DNA of 64,000 bases from Patescibacteria group bacterium (GTDB taxonomy: Bacteria > Patescibacteria > UBA1384 > XYA2-FULL-43-10 > 1-14-0-10-43-13): NCBI GenBank assembly GCA_023484645.1, contig JAMCZZ010000028.1, forward strand, positions 1 to 64,000. The letters run 5' to 3'. Positions 15,654 to 23,948 of the stretch are shown piece after piece. The translations under genes were made by a program, and so were the position numbers. Under the pieces are notes generated by a model that worked only from the letters and a program-made list of their open reading frames with translations, searched no databases and had not been told where the DNA came from. Position 1 is the first letter of the stretch, and the number at the start of each line of letters is the position of its first letter.

Positions 15654-16055
15654 CTACTCGCCCCAATTCTCCAATGCAGCGACGACTTCGTCATAGCCTT
15701 TCGACCGTGCTAGCTCCAAGGGAGTATTGCCGTTCTCATCCTTCTCGGCCAAGTCTTGCTCCATTGCTATCTCAGCAAGATACGCCGCAGAATGCCTAAA
15801 CCCCCGTGAGATTGCCCAGTGAAGCTGAGTCGGAAAATCATGGGGAACATCTAAGCCATTCTCAAGGATGTGGTCCAGGACAGCTGTGACTATCTCAGAA
15901 TCACCGGTTGATTCAGCTGTCTCTAGAACACTTTCACTTAGCTGAACATCCTCTAGATTGCCAATAAACTCTTGGACTTTCTCAAGAGATCCTGCATTGA
16001 TTGCGAGGATCAGCTCGTCTTTAGGATTCGGTTCAAAACCTTCCATTTCTGACAT
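15654..16055 (-). CDS. Solitary ankyrin-repeat protein (133 aa)
   Basis: Short protein of ankyrin repeats. ELILAINAGSLEKVQEFI, PTQLHWAISRGFRHSAAYL and GNTPLELARSKGYDEVVAAL are three recognisable helix-turn-helix ankyrin units; a degenerate one lies between. No signal peptide or membrane helix, so a cytoplasmic protein-binding role is inferred. A GGGAGG Shine-Dalgarno lies 4 nt before the ATG. It is monocistronic with a GTCCC-type terminator stem, like the other solitary genes. Confidence 0.85.
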   Translation of the reverse strand: MSEMEGFEPNPKDELILAINAGSLEKVQEFIGNLEDVQLSESVLETAESTGDSEIVTAVLDHILENGLDVPHDFPTQLHWAISRGFRHSAAYLAEIAMEQDLAEKDENGNTPLELARSKGYDEVVAALENWGE

Positions 16056-16172
16056 CGCGCCTCCCTTATTTTGAGTTATTGCTGACTTTAATCTCAGATC
16101 ATCCAGAAGATAAATTTTACCTGCCGGACAGATTTTTTATAACACAAGACAGGCAATTTGTAAATAGCCTAG

Positions 16173-16201
16173 TTGACAGACTAAGTGCCATATGGTATAG
16201 T
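16173..16201 (+). promoter_or_regulatory. Consensus promoter for the 48-aa gene
   Basis: TTGACA (16173-16178), 17-bp spacer, TATAGT (16196-16201). A strong sigma-70-type promoter, about 33 nt ahead of the predicted TTG start. Confidence 0.7.
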
Positions 16202-16233
16202 CAAGATGGAAAATAATTCAGGAGGGTAAGTTG

Positions 16234-16380
16234 TTGGATAATATCTTACTTTACGTGGAAGGCGGTATGATGGTTATCGTGCTGTGCGTTATCGCTTGGC
16301 GCGAGATCGGCGGACCGTTCATCAACGCCCTGAAGGGCGAACCACCATACATCATCAACGATGAAGGATGCATGTGGTAG
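16234..16380 (+). CDS. Small single-TM protein of unknown function (48 aa, TTG start)
   Basis: Encodes MDNILLYVEGGMMVIVLCVIA.., so one membrane helix sits near residues 9-24 and a short polar tail follows. A GGAGGG Shine-Dalgarno lies 7 nt before the TTG at 16234; a second TTG at 16231 is in frame and closer. It is supported by a promoter, a ribosome site and a perfect GC-rich terminator, although it is short. GC content is clearly above the surrounding genes by eye. Function unknown; it could be a small membrane regulator. Confidence 0.6.
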   Translation: MDNILLYVEGGMMVIVLCVIAWREIGGPFINALKGEPPYIINDEGCMW

Positions 16381-16398
16381 TCTCTATCACACCAATAT

Positions 16399-16434
16399 GT
16401 GCCGGTCCCCACGCGGGGACCGGCACACTTTTTT
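16399..16434 (+). terminator. Perfect 12-bp GC-rich terminator
   Basis: GTGCCGGTCCCC (16399-16410) and GGGGACCGGCAC (16415-16426) with loop ACGC, then six T. It carries the GTCCC/GGGAC motif seen behind other solitary genes. Confidence 0.9.
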
Positions 16435-16442
16435 AAAATGAT

Positions 16443-17645
16443 CTATTTCTTTATTGAATCCAAGATCTTGATTTTGGTTACAGAATAGGACGGAACGAAA
16501 CCGGAAATTATTGCCACAGTCAGAATGACTATAATTCTTAGAAAGATCTCTTTGTAATCTACGACAAGTGAAGCGTCACCAAGAGGTAAAGGCAACGGAT
16601 GTGCAGAGAAATATGGAACGAACCCAAATATAAACAGCAGCATTCCAGCAACGATACCAGCAATCGAATACACCAATGCCCGCAATACATATGACATTAT
16701 TATTAAGCTTGGACCAATTCCTATCGCCCGCAAAATCCCAATTTCTTGCCGCCTGTCAGAAACATCAACGTAAATAACAATAAATATGGTAATGGCTGCG
16801 ATCACAGCTCCAATCAGTATCAAAACTAACCGAAGAGAATCGAAAGTTTTATTTATACTCTTCATAAAACTCAAACTCTCTTCCCATTTGTTAAAATTAG
16901 CTTTAATTTGCTGGCCCTCTAAAGAAGATTTAACTGAATCAATATTTTTCTTATCATTAATTCTAATATTTATAGTGTTGGCGACATCGCCTCCAGCAGA
17001 AGGATTTATTTCCTCCCAAGTTTTTTGGTTAATAAAAGCAACTCGATCAGTAAACATGAACTTAGTATAAAAGATGCCCTTAATGGTAAACTCATATTCT
17101 TTGCCATTAACGACCAAATTAACTTTATCGCCTACGTTAGCCCCTTTAAAGGAAATCGTGCTGGCATTGGCCTGTTCTTTTCCAGCAATTTCACTACCGA
17201 TTATTATCTGGTACTTATCATCTGGCTCAAGATATTTTCCTTCTGACATTTTGCTATATATGTTGGTTACTCGATTCTCTTCTGTGGGGTTTATCGCAAA
17301 TATTGGTACATTTGCTTTTATGTTTTTATACTCTGCGCTGGCTGGAACAACGAGTTGAGGACTGGCAGCCACCACATTTTCGGTTTTATCTATTTTCTTT
17401 ATCAGATCATTTTTGCCCGTAAGGTAATTACCGCCATCTTTTGGCGTTAAAGAAATGTGACCAGTGTAAGTGTCAATAATTTGATTATTAGACATTTCAA
17501 TAATCCCGCTGAACAATGAGCTAATAAAAACCAAATTAATAAAAGCTACAGTGATCAAGCAAATAATCAAAAGAAAAGTCCATTTATTACCTCTTTTAAT
17601 CGATCTTAATGCTAAAAAGAATGGGATTTTTGCTCTGTTTCTCAT
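16443..17645 (-). CDS. ABC transporter permease, FtsX/MacB-LolC type (400 aa)
   Basis: Inner-membrane permease of the MacB/FtsX/LolC class. One N-terminal TM (about residues 22-44) is followed by a large extracytoplasmic domain of about 215 residues. Three C-terminal TM helices follow with the family phrase RRQEIGILRAIGIGPSLI. The start ATG overlaps the stop of the ATPase gene (ATGA), so the two are co-translated. Substrate (lipoprotein, peptide or other) cannot be read from sequence. Confidence 0.9.
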   Translation of the reverse strand: MRNRAKIPFFLALRSIKRGNKWTFLLIICLITVAFINLVFISSLFSGIIEMSNNQIIDTYTGHISLTPKDGGNYLTGKNDLIKKIDKTENVVAASPQLVVPASAEYKNIKANVPIFAINPTEENRVTNIYSKMSEGKYLEPDDKYQIIIGSEIAGKEQANASTISFKGANVGDKVNLVVNGKEYEFTIKGIFYTKFMFTDRVAFINQKTWEEINPSAGGDVANTINIRINDKKNIDSVKSSLEGQQIKANFNKWEESLSFMKSINKTFDSLRLVLILIGAVIAAITIFIVIYVDVSDRRQEIGILRAIGIGPSLIIMSYVLRALVYSIAGIVAGMLLFIFGFVPYFSAHPLPLPLGDASLVVDYKEIFLRIIVILTVAIISGFVPSYSVTKIKILDSIKK

Positions 17646-18316
17646 ACAATTCTCCCATCTTTTAATTCAATAACTCGGTTTGCATACTTAGTTTCCTCTT
17701 CCTCATGAGTAATCATAATTACAGTATGACCATCCTCTTTATTGAGTTTTTTAAATATCGAAAGAATCTCTTTCGATACAACTGAATCCAAACTCGCCGT
17801 TGGCTCATCGGCAAATAGAATTTGAGGGTCGTTGACCAGTGCCCTTGCAATTGCAATTTTTTGCTGCTCGCCGCCAGAACATTGCCTCGGAAGTTGATTA
17901 AATTTTCCATCGAGTTCAACTTTAACTAAAAGTTCTTTTGCTTTATCTTTTGATACTCCAATACCATTTTGCATCATTGCCGGCAGCATTACATTCTCAA
18001 TGGCGGTGAGTTCTGGCACAAGCGCATATTCCTGAAATATATAACCCAAATAAGTTAACCGTAAATTTGAACGAACTTTTTCTGACATATTAGTCACATC
18101 CTGGTCATTCAAATAAATCTTTCCGCTGCTTGGAAGATCAAGAAGTCCTAATTGATGTAAGAAAGTTGATTTGCCTGATCCGTTTCGACCAGTGACACAC
18201 AAAAAATCTCCTCGATTAATATCCAAAGAGATTCCCCTTAATGCTTTTACCTTAACTTGACCTGAATCATAGGTCTTTGTGATATCTTGGACTGAAATAA
18301 TTATTTTTTTATCCAT
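17642..18316 (-). CDS. ABC transporter ATPase, MacB/LolD type (224 aa)
   Basis: Walker A GRNGSGKST, Q-loop region YIFQEYALVPELTAIENVMLP, signature CSGGEQQKIAIARAL, Walker B ILFADEPTASLD and the switch His in MITHEEE. All key residues are present. The start at 18316 (MDKKIIISVQDITKTY) is chosen because earlier codons overlap the end of idi and lack homology, though the Shine-Dalgarno there is poor. Forms a transporter with the permease that overlaps its stop. Confidence 0.95.
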   Translation of the reverse strand: MDKKIIISVQDITKTYDSGQVKVKALRGISLDINRGDFLCVTGRNGSGKSTFLHQLGLLDLPSSGKIYLNDQDVTNMSEKVRSNLRLTYLGYIFQEYALVPELTAIENVMLPAMMQNGIGVSKDKAKELLVKVELDGKFNQLPRQCSGGEQQKIAIARALVNDPQILFADEPTASLDSVVSKEILSIFKKLNKEDGHTVIMITHEEEETKYANRVIELKDGRIV

Positions 18317-18336
18317 TTTTTTAAGATTAGCACTTT

Positions 18337-18849
18337 TTAATAACCGGAGAAAAGATCTGGCATTCTTTTGCAGCATTCCAAGAACCAATAGGTATAGTTC
18401 TTTGGATTTTTTTTGATATCTGCCATCAAATCCTCGGAATCAATCCACTTGAATTCTTCCACTTCCCCTTTATTTATCTTTATTTCTCCGTCAAATTTAC
18501 CAGTAAATATGTGGTCAAACTCGTATTCTGTCAGTTTATTTTCGAATTCAACTCTGTAGCGCAAAGTTGAAACTTCCTTTAATTCACAATCAAATCCCAT
18601 TTCTTCCTTTAACCTCCGGTGCGTTGCCTTTAGAGTTCGCTCTCCTGGCTTCGGGTGGCTGCAGCAAGTATTTGACCACAAACCGCCAGAATGATATTTT
18701 TTCGGCGACCGTTTTTGAAGAAGCAGTTGTCCTTTTGAATTAAAAACAAAAATAGAAAATGCCCTATGGAGCTTCCCCTCTTTATGAGCTTTTATCTTAA
18801 ACTCAGTTCCAATCTCCTTATCGTTCTCATCAACCAAAATAACTTTCAT
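18337..18849 (-). CDS. idi: Isopentenyl-diphosphate delta-isomerase, type I (170 aa)
   Basis: Nudix-fold enzyme interconverting IPP and DMAPP for isoprenoids. Family motifs are clear: VDENDKEIGTEFKIKAHKEGKLHRAFS, the catalytic Cys in SNTCCSHP, and the Nudix-like region RRLKEEMGFDCEL. The start at 18849 is chosen because a longer frame would run through tRNA-Gln. No mevalonate or MEP genes appear nearby. The downstream ABC ATPase starts 20 bp after the idi stop. Confidence 0.93.
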   Translation of the reverse strand: MKVILVDENDKEIGTEFKIKAHKEGKLHRAFSIFVFNSKGQLLLQKRSPKKYHSGGLWSNTCCSHPKPGERTLKATHRRLKEEMGFDCELKEVSTLRYRVEFENKLTEYEFDHIFTGKFDGEIKINKGEVEEFKWIDSEDLMADIKKNPKNYTYWFLECCKRMPDLFSGY

Positions 18850-18915
18850 ATGTTTAATATAGCATTGACGTTTTATAAAACAAAAAGACCATCTTGCGAT
18901 GATCCACTTTTTTCT

Positions 18916-18989
18916 TGGTTCGGAGACAAGGATTCGGACCTTGATTGACGGGACCAGAACCCGTTGTCCTACCATTAGACGATCTCCGA
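18916..18989 (-). tRNA. tRNA-Gln (CUG)
   Basis: Minus strand. Acceptor TCGGAGA/TCTCCGA (7 perfect pairs), D-arm GTCTAATGGTAGGAC, anticodon stem ACGGG/CCCGT with loop TTCTGGT (anticodon CTG), T-arm around GGTCCGAATCC, and encoded CCA. A GATCATC..GATGGTC hairpin with T-run follows as terminator. No tRNA-associated element is present here. Confidence 0.93.
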
Positions 18990-19068
18990 TTACTCTCAAA
19001 TTGTATCATTTTTTACCTTAATATTCAATTCCTTCATTATTTCTGATAATTTATTTATATATAGACAA

Positions 19069-19812
19069 ATGATTATTAAAAAAGTAAAAGACAATTTACT
19101 CCATCTAAATAACCTTAGGAAATTTCTTGGTTATGAAGCTTTTCGTTCCGCAATGGATTCAGAGTTCAAGCTTGAGATCTTAAAGAATCCTTTGAAAGGC
19201 AAAGTCTTGGTTATTTCCCCCCATCCCGACGATGATATTTTTGGATGTGGAGGAACTTTAAAGTTACATGTTAATCAAGGCGATAATATTAAGATAATTT
19301 ATATTACAAGCACTCCGAAGAGAGAAATTGAAGCGCAAAAAGCTGCTGCCAAATTGGGAATAAATGATTTGGGTTTTTGGCGATATAAAGACAATCAAAT
19401 TTCAGCGAACAAAACCGCTATTAATTTATTAGAAACAGTGCTTAATGAATTCAAACCTGGAATAATTTACACTCCTTCTTTCCTTGACCCAAATCCAGAC
19501 CACTTTAAAACTAGTAGATTGTTATATAATGCACTTCATAAGCATGAATTTTCTGGACAAATTTATTCTTATGAAGTCTGGTCGCCAATCTACGCCAACA
19601 GATTAATAGATATCGACAAAACAATTGAAGTCAAAAAAGAAGCCTTAAAGAAACATGCTTCTCAATTGGAAGATAGAAATTATCTAGACGCAATGACTGG
19701 ATTAGCCCAATATCGCGCCGGCATGTTTAACGCCGGCAAATATGCCGAGGGCTTTTTTGCTTGCAACAAAGAACTCTATATAAAATTATTCGAGTTATTG
19801 CTAAAAAAATAA
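19069..19812 (+). CDS. PIG-L/LmbE-family deacetylase (247 aa)
   Basis: Zinc-dependent N-deacetylase of the PIG-L family, acting on N-acetylglucosamine-type sugars in known members. The metal-binding motif is SPHPDDDIFGCGGT (about residues 50-63), with the later conserved PNPDHFKTSRLL. Length is normal. It overlaps the convergent glycosyltransferase gene by 12 bp. The neighbouring GT4 suggests a glycan or glycolipid pathway, which is inference. Confidence 0.9.
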   Translation: MIIKKVKDNLLHLNNLRKFLGYEAFRSAMDSEFKLEILKNPLKGKVLVISPHPDDDIFGCGGTLKLHVNQGDNIKIIYITSTPKREIEAQKAAAKLGINDLGFWRYKDNQISANKTAINLLETVLNEFKPGIIYTPSFLDPNPDHFKTSRLLYNALHKHEFSGQIYSYEVWSPIYANRLIDIDKTIEVKKEALKKHASQLEDRNYLDAMTGLAQYRAGMFNAGKYAEGFFACNKELYIKLFELLLKK

Positions 19813-20919
19813 ACCAAGGTAAGAGTTTTCTAGTTCCTTAATTTTTTTCTGCCAAGAAAAATCTCTCACTCTTTCCTTGCCGCTTCTCTTCATTTTAGCT
19901 GCTAGAGCTGGATGGCCAATAATTTTTAAAGCAGCATTCGCTATCTCTTTAGGATTTTTGCTTTTAACCAATATTCCGTTGACATTATTTGTAATTATAT
20001 CTTTAACGCCGCCTACGTTGCTTGCTACTACCGGTACTCCTGCCCGCATTGCTTCCAAAACTACAATCCCAAATGTTTCTGAAACTGAAGGTAGAACAAA
20101 AACATCCCAATGCTTTATATATTTTTCAATATTTTCTTTGTAGCCCAAAAAGCTGACATTACGCTCGATCCCCAGTTCTTTTGCTTTTAGCTTTAATGGA
20201 TTCTTAAGAGGACCGTCGCCAATTATCTCAAGTGTCGCTAAAGGATATTTTAGCTTCATTAAACTCATGGCTTCAATAAGATACTCTTGGCCTTTTTGCA
20301 CGTTTAAACTGCCAACGGTTCCAATAATAGGCGCCTTATTCGCCGATTTAACCTTTTTTTCTGAATTTATATCTGCCAATTCGATCGCATTATTAATTAC
20401 AACCATTTTCTCCGAGGGAGCGAGATTGTTTTCAACTAAATAATCTTTTACCGAGCTCGAAACAGCAATAATTAGATCAGTTTTTTGATTTTGAATACTT
20501 ATAATCTTTTTTTGCAGCCAATAATTCAACGGGCTGCCAAGCCGATAATTCTTCGTCAGAAGATGTTCTGTGTAAACCAATTTTGCACCGATAGGAGAAA
20601 TCAATCTTGAAATAAAGCCTGCCCTCGGACCGTGAGAATGCACAATCATGGGCCCAAAAGGATCTTTTTCGGCCTTAATTTCCTGCAACTCTTCTCTTAA
20701 TTGCAAAACTGATTTGAGATCAAATTTAGATTTCATTTCTACATTAATCACAGTAATTTCGTCTATCTTTTTTGCCTCGTCCGACAAGAAACCTTTCGGA
20801 CAAATCAAAAAACAATCGAATTTTTCCTTATCGATATTGCGGAGAATACCCAGAATATGATTTGGACCGCCTCCAATTTTAGAATCAGCAATAATTTGAA
20901 CAAGTTTAATTTTGTTCAT
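19801..20919 (-). CDS. Glycosyltransferase family 4 (GT-B) (372 aa)
   Basis: Two Rossmann-like halves. The N-terminal acceptor part begins VQIIADSKIGGGPNHILGILRNI. The C-terminal donor-binding part has IGTVGSLNVQKGQEYLIEA, GPLKNPL, and the GT4 signature SVSETFGIVVLEAMRAGVPVVASNVGG containing the E-x7-E motif. No membrane helix. Lies 27 bp after gltX on the same strand. Substrate unknown. Confidence 0.93.
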   Translation of the reverse strand: MNKIKLVQIIADSKIGGGPNHILGILRNIDKEKFDCFLICPKGFLSDEAKKIDEITVINVEMKSKFDLKSVLQLREELQEIKAEKDPFGPMIVHSHGPRAGFISRLISPIGAKLVYTEHLLTKNYRLGSPLNYWLQKKIISIQNQKTDLIIAVSSSVKDYLVENNLAPSEKMVVINNAIELADINSEKKVKSANKAPIIGTVGSLNVQKGQEYLIEAMSLMKLKYPLATLEIIGDGPLKNPLKLKAKELGIERNVSFLGYKENIEKYIKHWDVFVLPSVSETFGIVVLEAMRAGVPVVASNVGGVKDIITNNVNGILVKSKNPKEIANAALKIIGHPALAAKMKRSGKERVRDFSWQKKIKELENSYLGLFF

Positions 20920-20946
20920 TTAACTAAAACCCCTCCATTTGATTTA

Positions 20947-22344
20947 TCATCCCAGTTTCTTTATAGCCCTTTTTATTCTCTTCGTAGACTCTTCTTTTCC
21001 TAAAGCAATCGCCAGCTCCACAGGACTTGGTGATTTTTCTTCTCCTGAAAGAGCAACGCGAACCGGCCAAAAAACATCACCATTAGTAAGGTTATTTCGA
21101 GTGACAACCAACCCCAATTTCATTTGTAATTCTTGAGAAGTCCATTCACCAATATCTTCTAATTCCTCTAGCACGAGTTCCAATCCTTTGGCAGTGTTCG
21201 ACTTTGTAGATTTCTTGAATACCAGTATTTTTCCATCATATTCAGGCTCTTTTCGCAGCTTTAATATTTCATCGGCCGCTTCCTTCAGCGTTGAATATCC
21301 TCCCCGACCGATCAGTTCCAGCTCCCCCGTCGAGACATCTTTCACACCAAATTCTTTTAATAGGCGCTGTATTCTGTTATCTGTATTCTGTATACTTTGG
21401 CGAAGATAAAATTCATTTATGGAATTTAGCTTCGCAATATCAAATATGGCCGGCGCTTTGTTGATATTTTCGATCTTAAATTCTTTCTCGAGCTCTTCTA
21501 GGTTAAACAATTCACGTTCATCCTTTGGATTCCAGCCAAGAAAAGCCAGAAAATTCACGATCGCTTCTGGCAAATAGCCTTCTTCTTTGTACTGCATTAC
21601 GCTAGTTGCCCCATGCCGCTTTGAAAGCTTCTTCTTATCCGGTCCCAATATCATGGAAAGATGGGCAAATTCCGGAGCTTTCCAGTCAAACATTTCGTAC
21701 AAGATCAAATGTTTTGGAGTTGAAGAAAGCCATTCTTCAGCACGAATTACATGAGTGATCTTCATTTCATGATCGTCAACAACAGAAGCCAAATGATAAG
21801 TTGGGTATCCGTCAGATTTCAGTATCACTTGATCATCAATAAGCGAAGAATCAAACTCTATTTCACCGCGAACAAGGTCATTGAATTTAATCTTTTTGTT
21901 TTCCGGCATCTTCATCCGGATTATATAACAACCTTCTTTTAAATCAGAAAGATTAAACTTCTCATTGCGGCAATACCCTTCATATCTTGGCGGTTTTCCT
22001 TCTTTTTCCTGCTTTTCACGATCTTCGGCTAGTTTCTCTTTTGAGCAAGTGCAAATATAGGCATGCCCAGACCTAACTAAATCAAAGGCATGTTTTTTAT
22101 AAACCTCAAGCCGATCAGATTGCACCATTGGCCTTTTATTATCCCAGTGAATTCCTAGCCATTTCAATGATTCTTCAATTCTCTTTGCCGCTTCAGGCAC
22201 AAACCGTTCACGGTCAGTATCTTCGATTCTAAGTAAAAATTCACCCTTTTGTGACTTTGCAAAAAGATATGCAAAAAGAGCGGTTCTAGCACCACCAATA
22301 TGAAGCTCTCCTGTCGGACTTGGGGCAAATCTTGTTCTAATCAT
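20947..22344 (-). CDS. gltX: Glutamyl-tRNA synthetase (465 aa)
   Basis: Class I synthetase charging tRNA-Glu (and perhaps tRNA-Gln, if an amidotransferase exists). HIGH-type motif in APSPTGELHIGGARTA, zinc-like CxC..C cluster (CTCSKEK..CRNEKF) and KMSKS-type motif DKKKLSKRHGA. The start at 22344 (MIRTRFAPSPTG) is preceded by AAGGA; the earlier in-frame ATG lies in a repeat. At about residues 313-328 the sequence SIQNTDNRIQRL is encoded by a dispersed AATACAGATAACAGAATACAG repeat also found in the HypC-HydE gene. Confidence 0.96.
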   Translation of the reverse strand: MIRTRFAPSPTGELHIGGARTALFAYLFAKSQKGEFLLRIEDTDRERFVPEAAKRIEESLKWLGIHWDNKRPMVQSDRLEVYKKHAFDLVRSGHAYICTCSKEKLAEDREKQEKEGKPPRYEGYCRNEKFNLSDLKEGCYIIRMKMPENKKIKFNDLVRGEIEFDSSLIDDQVILKSDGYPTYHLASVVDDHEMKITHVIRAEEWLSSTPKHLILYEMFDWKAPEFAHLSMILGPDKKKLSKRHGATSVMQYKEEGYLPEAIVNFLAFLGWNPKDERELFNLEELEKEFKIENINKAPAIFDIAKLNSINEFYLRQSIQNTDNRIQRLLKEFGVKDVSTGELELIGRGGYSTLKEAADEILKLRKEPEYDGKILVFKKSTKSNTAKGLELVLEELEDIGEWTSQELQMKLGLVVTRNNLTNGDVFWPVRVALSGEEKSPSPVELAIALGKEESTKRIKRAIKKLG

Positions 22345-22360
22345 GACAAATGTCCTTGTT

Positions 22361-22408
22361 GTCATCCTGAGCGACCCTGAGCATAGTCGAATAGGGAGTC
22401 GAAGGATC
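22361..22408. repeat. GTCATCCTGAG/GAAGGATC interspersed repeat
   Basis: The stretch contains GTCATCCTGAGCG..GAGTCGAAGGATC. Same family as the element inside dnaX (2996-3192) and the intergenic copy at 36253-36322. It lies just before the gltX start. Confidence 0.65.
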
Positions 22409-22506
22409 TATTCGTTAATAACAATTTAACTTTATAGCAAAAGAGCTAAAAAATAAAGTTGATATTTATCAAAACTAATAATGGAGTGTGAATCTAAGCA
22501 AATCAC

Positions 22507-22535
22507 TTGACATATTAATTATAAGTAAGTATAAT
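22507..22535 (+). promoter_or_regulatory. Consensus promoter of the zinc-motif gene
   Basis: Perfect TTGACA (22507-22512), 17-bp spacer and perfect TATAAT (22530-22535). The transcript would start about 30 nt before the Shine-Dalgarno-bearing leader. Confidence 0.8.
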
Positions 22536-22571
22536 AATGTCATTATCTCGGAGTGGGAGGTTAAAGTCAGG

Positions 22572-22991
22572 ATGACTTGGACAAAAAGACCAGTGCCGGA
22601 GTTGGCTCAAAAGCTTACCCGGTGCTCTCATCTGGACTGCCGTTTGAACAGAGACATTGAGAAGGATCAGATAATAATAAGAAGCGCCACTAAGGATCCT
22701 TATCATGAAGTATGCTACGACATAGCTAAGCCGGACTTAGTGAAAACAATCACGGTCAGGAACGATGAGAGATGCGAAGTTTGCACCAGAACAATACCAG
22801 CGGGGACAGAGGCAAGACAGGTCATAAAGACAGGCGCACATAGACACGCCTCATGCCACCTTAATGGCCTGCCCGACAGAAGACCGACTATCCTGCCTAG
22901 CGCCAATCAGGATGTTGGAGGGGTTAGAGGCCACTATTGCCATCCAACTGGAGGCGCAAGAGCAACTAAAAGATGGACAATGAGTTCATAA
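22572..22991 (+). CDS. Solitary Cys/His-rich protein with zinc-finger-like motifs (139 aa)
   Basis: No family recognised. Candidate metal-binding pairs: CSHLDC (near residue 18-23), HEVC (about 50-53) and, most clearly, RCEVCTRTIPAGTEARQV followed about 20 residues later by HRHASCH. This looks like a small treble-clef or zinc-knuckle domain. The start at 22572 follows a GGGAGG Shine-Dalgarno; a longer frame would reach back into the promoter. Soluble, basic, with a GC-rich terminator immediately after the stop. Its base composition differs from the AT-rich neighbours. Monocistronic; role unknown, perhaps nucleic-acid binding. Confidence 0.6.
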   Translation: MTWTKRPVPELAQKLTRCSHLDCRLNRDIEKDQIIIRSATKDPYHEVCYDIAKPDLVKTITVRNDERCEVCTRTIPAGTEARQVIKTGAHRHASCHLNGLPDRRPTILPSANQDVGGVRGHYCHPTGGARATKRWTMSS

Positions 22992-22995
22992 ACAC

Positions 22996-23028
22996 AGCGA
23001 GCGGACGATTTCTGTCCGCTCGCTTCTC
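22996..23028 (+). terminator. 11-bp GC-rich terminator
   Basis: AGCGAGCGGAC (22996-23006) pairs with GTCCGCTCGCT (23014-23024), then TCTCC. Strong stem, weak U-tract. Confidence 0.7.
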
Positions 23029-23042
23029 CATATCCAGGGTTA

Positions 23043-23369
23043 TTATTTACTCTCCTCTTTCTTCTTATCCAGTTTATCCAAACCCAAGCCTTTAACTGCA
23101 AAATAGACCACAGCAGCGACAATTATAAAATTAATTAAAGTACTGGCGAAGTTGCCCCACATAATCGTCGCCGAACCAATTCGTAATGAAGCCTCTGATA
23201 AGTTTTTGGCTCCGCCCAAAAGACCTAGAAGCGGATTAATTATGTCTGCAACCAAAGAAGTTACCACACTCGCGGTCGCGCCGCCAAGAATAAAACCAAC
23301 TGCAAGACCCACTACTCCTTGTTCTTTAACGAAATCTATAAATCCCCCAACTTTTTCTCTTACTACCAT
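23043..23369 (-). CDS. mscL: Large-conductance mechanosensitive channel MscL (108 aa)
   Basis: Pentameric osmotic safety valve. TM1 carries GVVGLAVGFILGGATASVVTSLVADIINPLLG and TM2 is STLINFIIVAAVVYFAV. The C-terminal bundle is short and charged (KKKEESK). The start at 23369 (MVVREKVGGFIDF) has an AGGAG Shine-Dalgarno. Slightly shorter than typical, mainly in the periplasmic loop. Confidence 0.93.
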   Translation of the reverse strand: MVVREKVGGFIDFVKEQGVVGLAVGFILGGATASVVTSLVADIINPLLGLLGGAKNLSEASLRIGSATIMWGNFASTLINFIIVAAVVYFAVKGLGLDKLDKKKEESK

Positions 23370-23525
23370 ATTTCTCCTTCTTGTCCTCCGTAGCCTTGTG
23401 CGAAAGAGGATCATTTATTATCTCTAAGTTTAATTAATTCTATTATTTATATCACTTTTTTAAAAAGATTCATCGTATTTTATTCTCATAAATATCAACG
23501 ATCGACGAAAATCATAAGAATAATA

Positions 23526-23888
23526 TTAGTAAACCGCATTTATAATGTGTTCTATTTTGGGTTCAGGAAATGAATAGTCGATTCCAATAACATCAATCCG
23601 AATTGTTTTTTCTGGATATTTTTGAGTTAGCGCTCGAGCTAGTAATTTTAGCTTGTTTTGCTTCTTAAATCGTACCAAATCTTGGGCGAGTCCAAACCCG
23701 CTTCCCCGTACAGTTTTTACTTCCACAATCACAATTGTACCTCGACTCTCGGCCAATATGTCAATCTCGCCGACCTTAATGTTAATATTTCTACCAAGAA
23801 TTTTATATTTCTTTTTAGTTAAATATTCCGCCGCCAAATCCTCCCCCTCGTTCCCTGTTTTCTTATTATCTTTCTTATTAAATTCCAT
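23526..23888 (-). CDS. YraN-family UPF0102 endonuclease-like protein (120 aa)
   Basis: YraN-type restriction-endonuclease-like fold. GNEGEDLAAEYLTKKKYKIL, then GEIDILAESRGTIVIVEVKTV carrying the D-x-n-E-x-K catalytic pattern, and RIDVIGI. Full length. Function in the family is poorly defined; a role in DNA processing is likely. Followed downstream by the four-helix bundle gene in the same direction when read from upstream, with a 58-bp gap. Confidence 0.88.
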   Translation of the reverse strand: MEFNKKDNKKTGNEGEDLAAEYLTKKKYKILGRNINIKVGEIDILAESRGTIVIVEVKTVRGSGFGLAQDLVRFKKQNKLKLLARALTQKYPEKTIRIDVIGIDYSFPEPKIEHIINAVY

Positions 23889-23948
23889 AAAACTTTATGA
23901 CCTTATAAACTTTTTACTTTATTGATTTGTTTTTGGTCTCATCAAAAG

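Noticed and set aside
18850..18999. Longer idi start reaching 18999
   Set aside because: It runs through tRNA-Gln.
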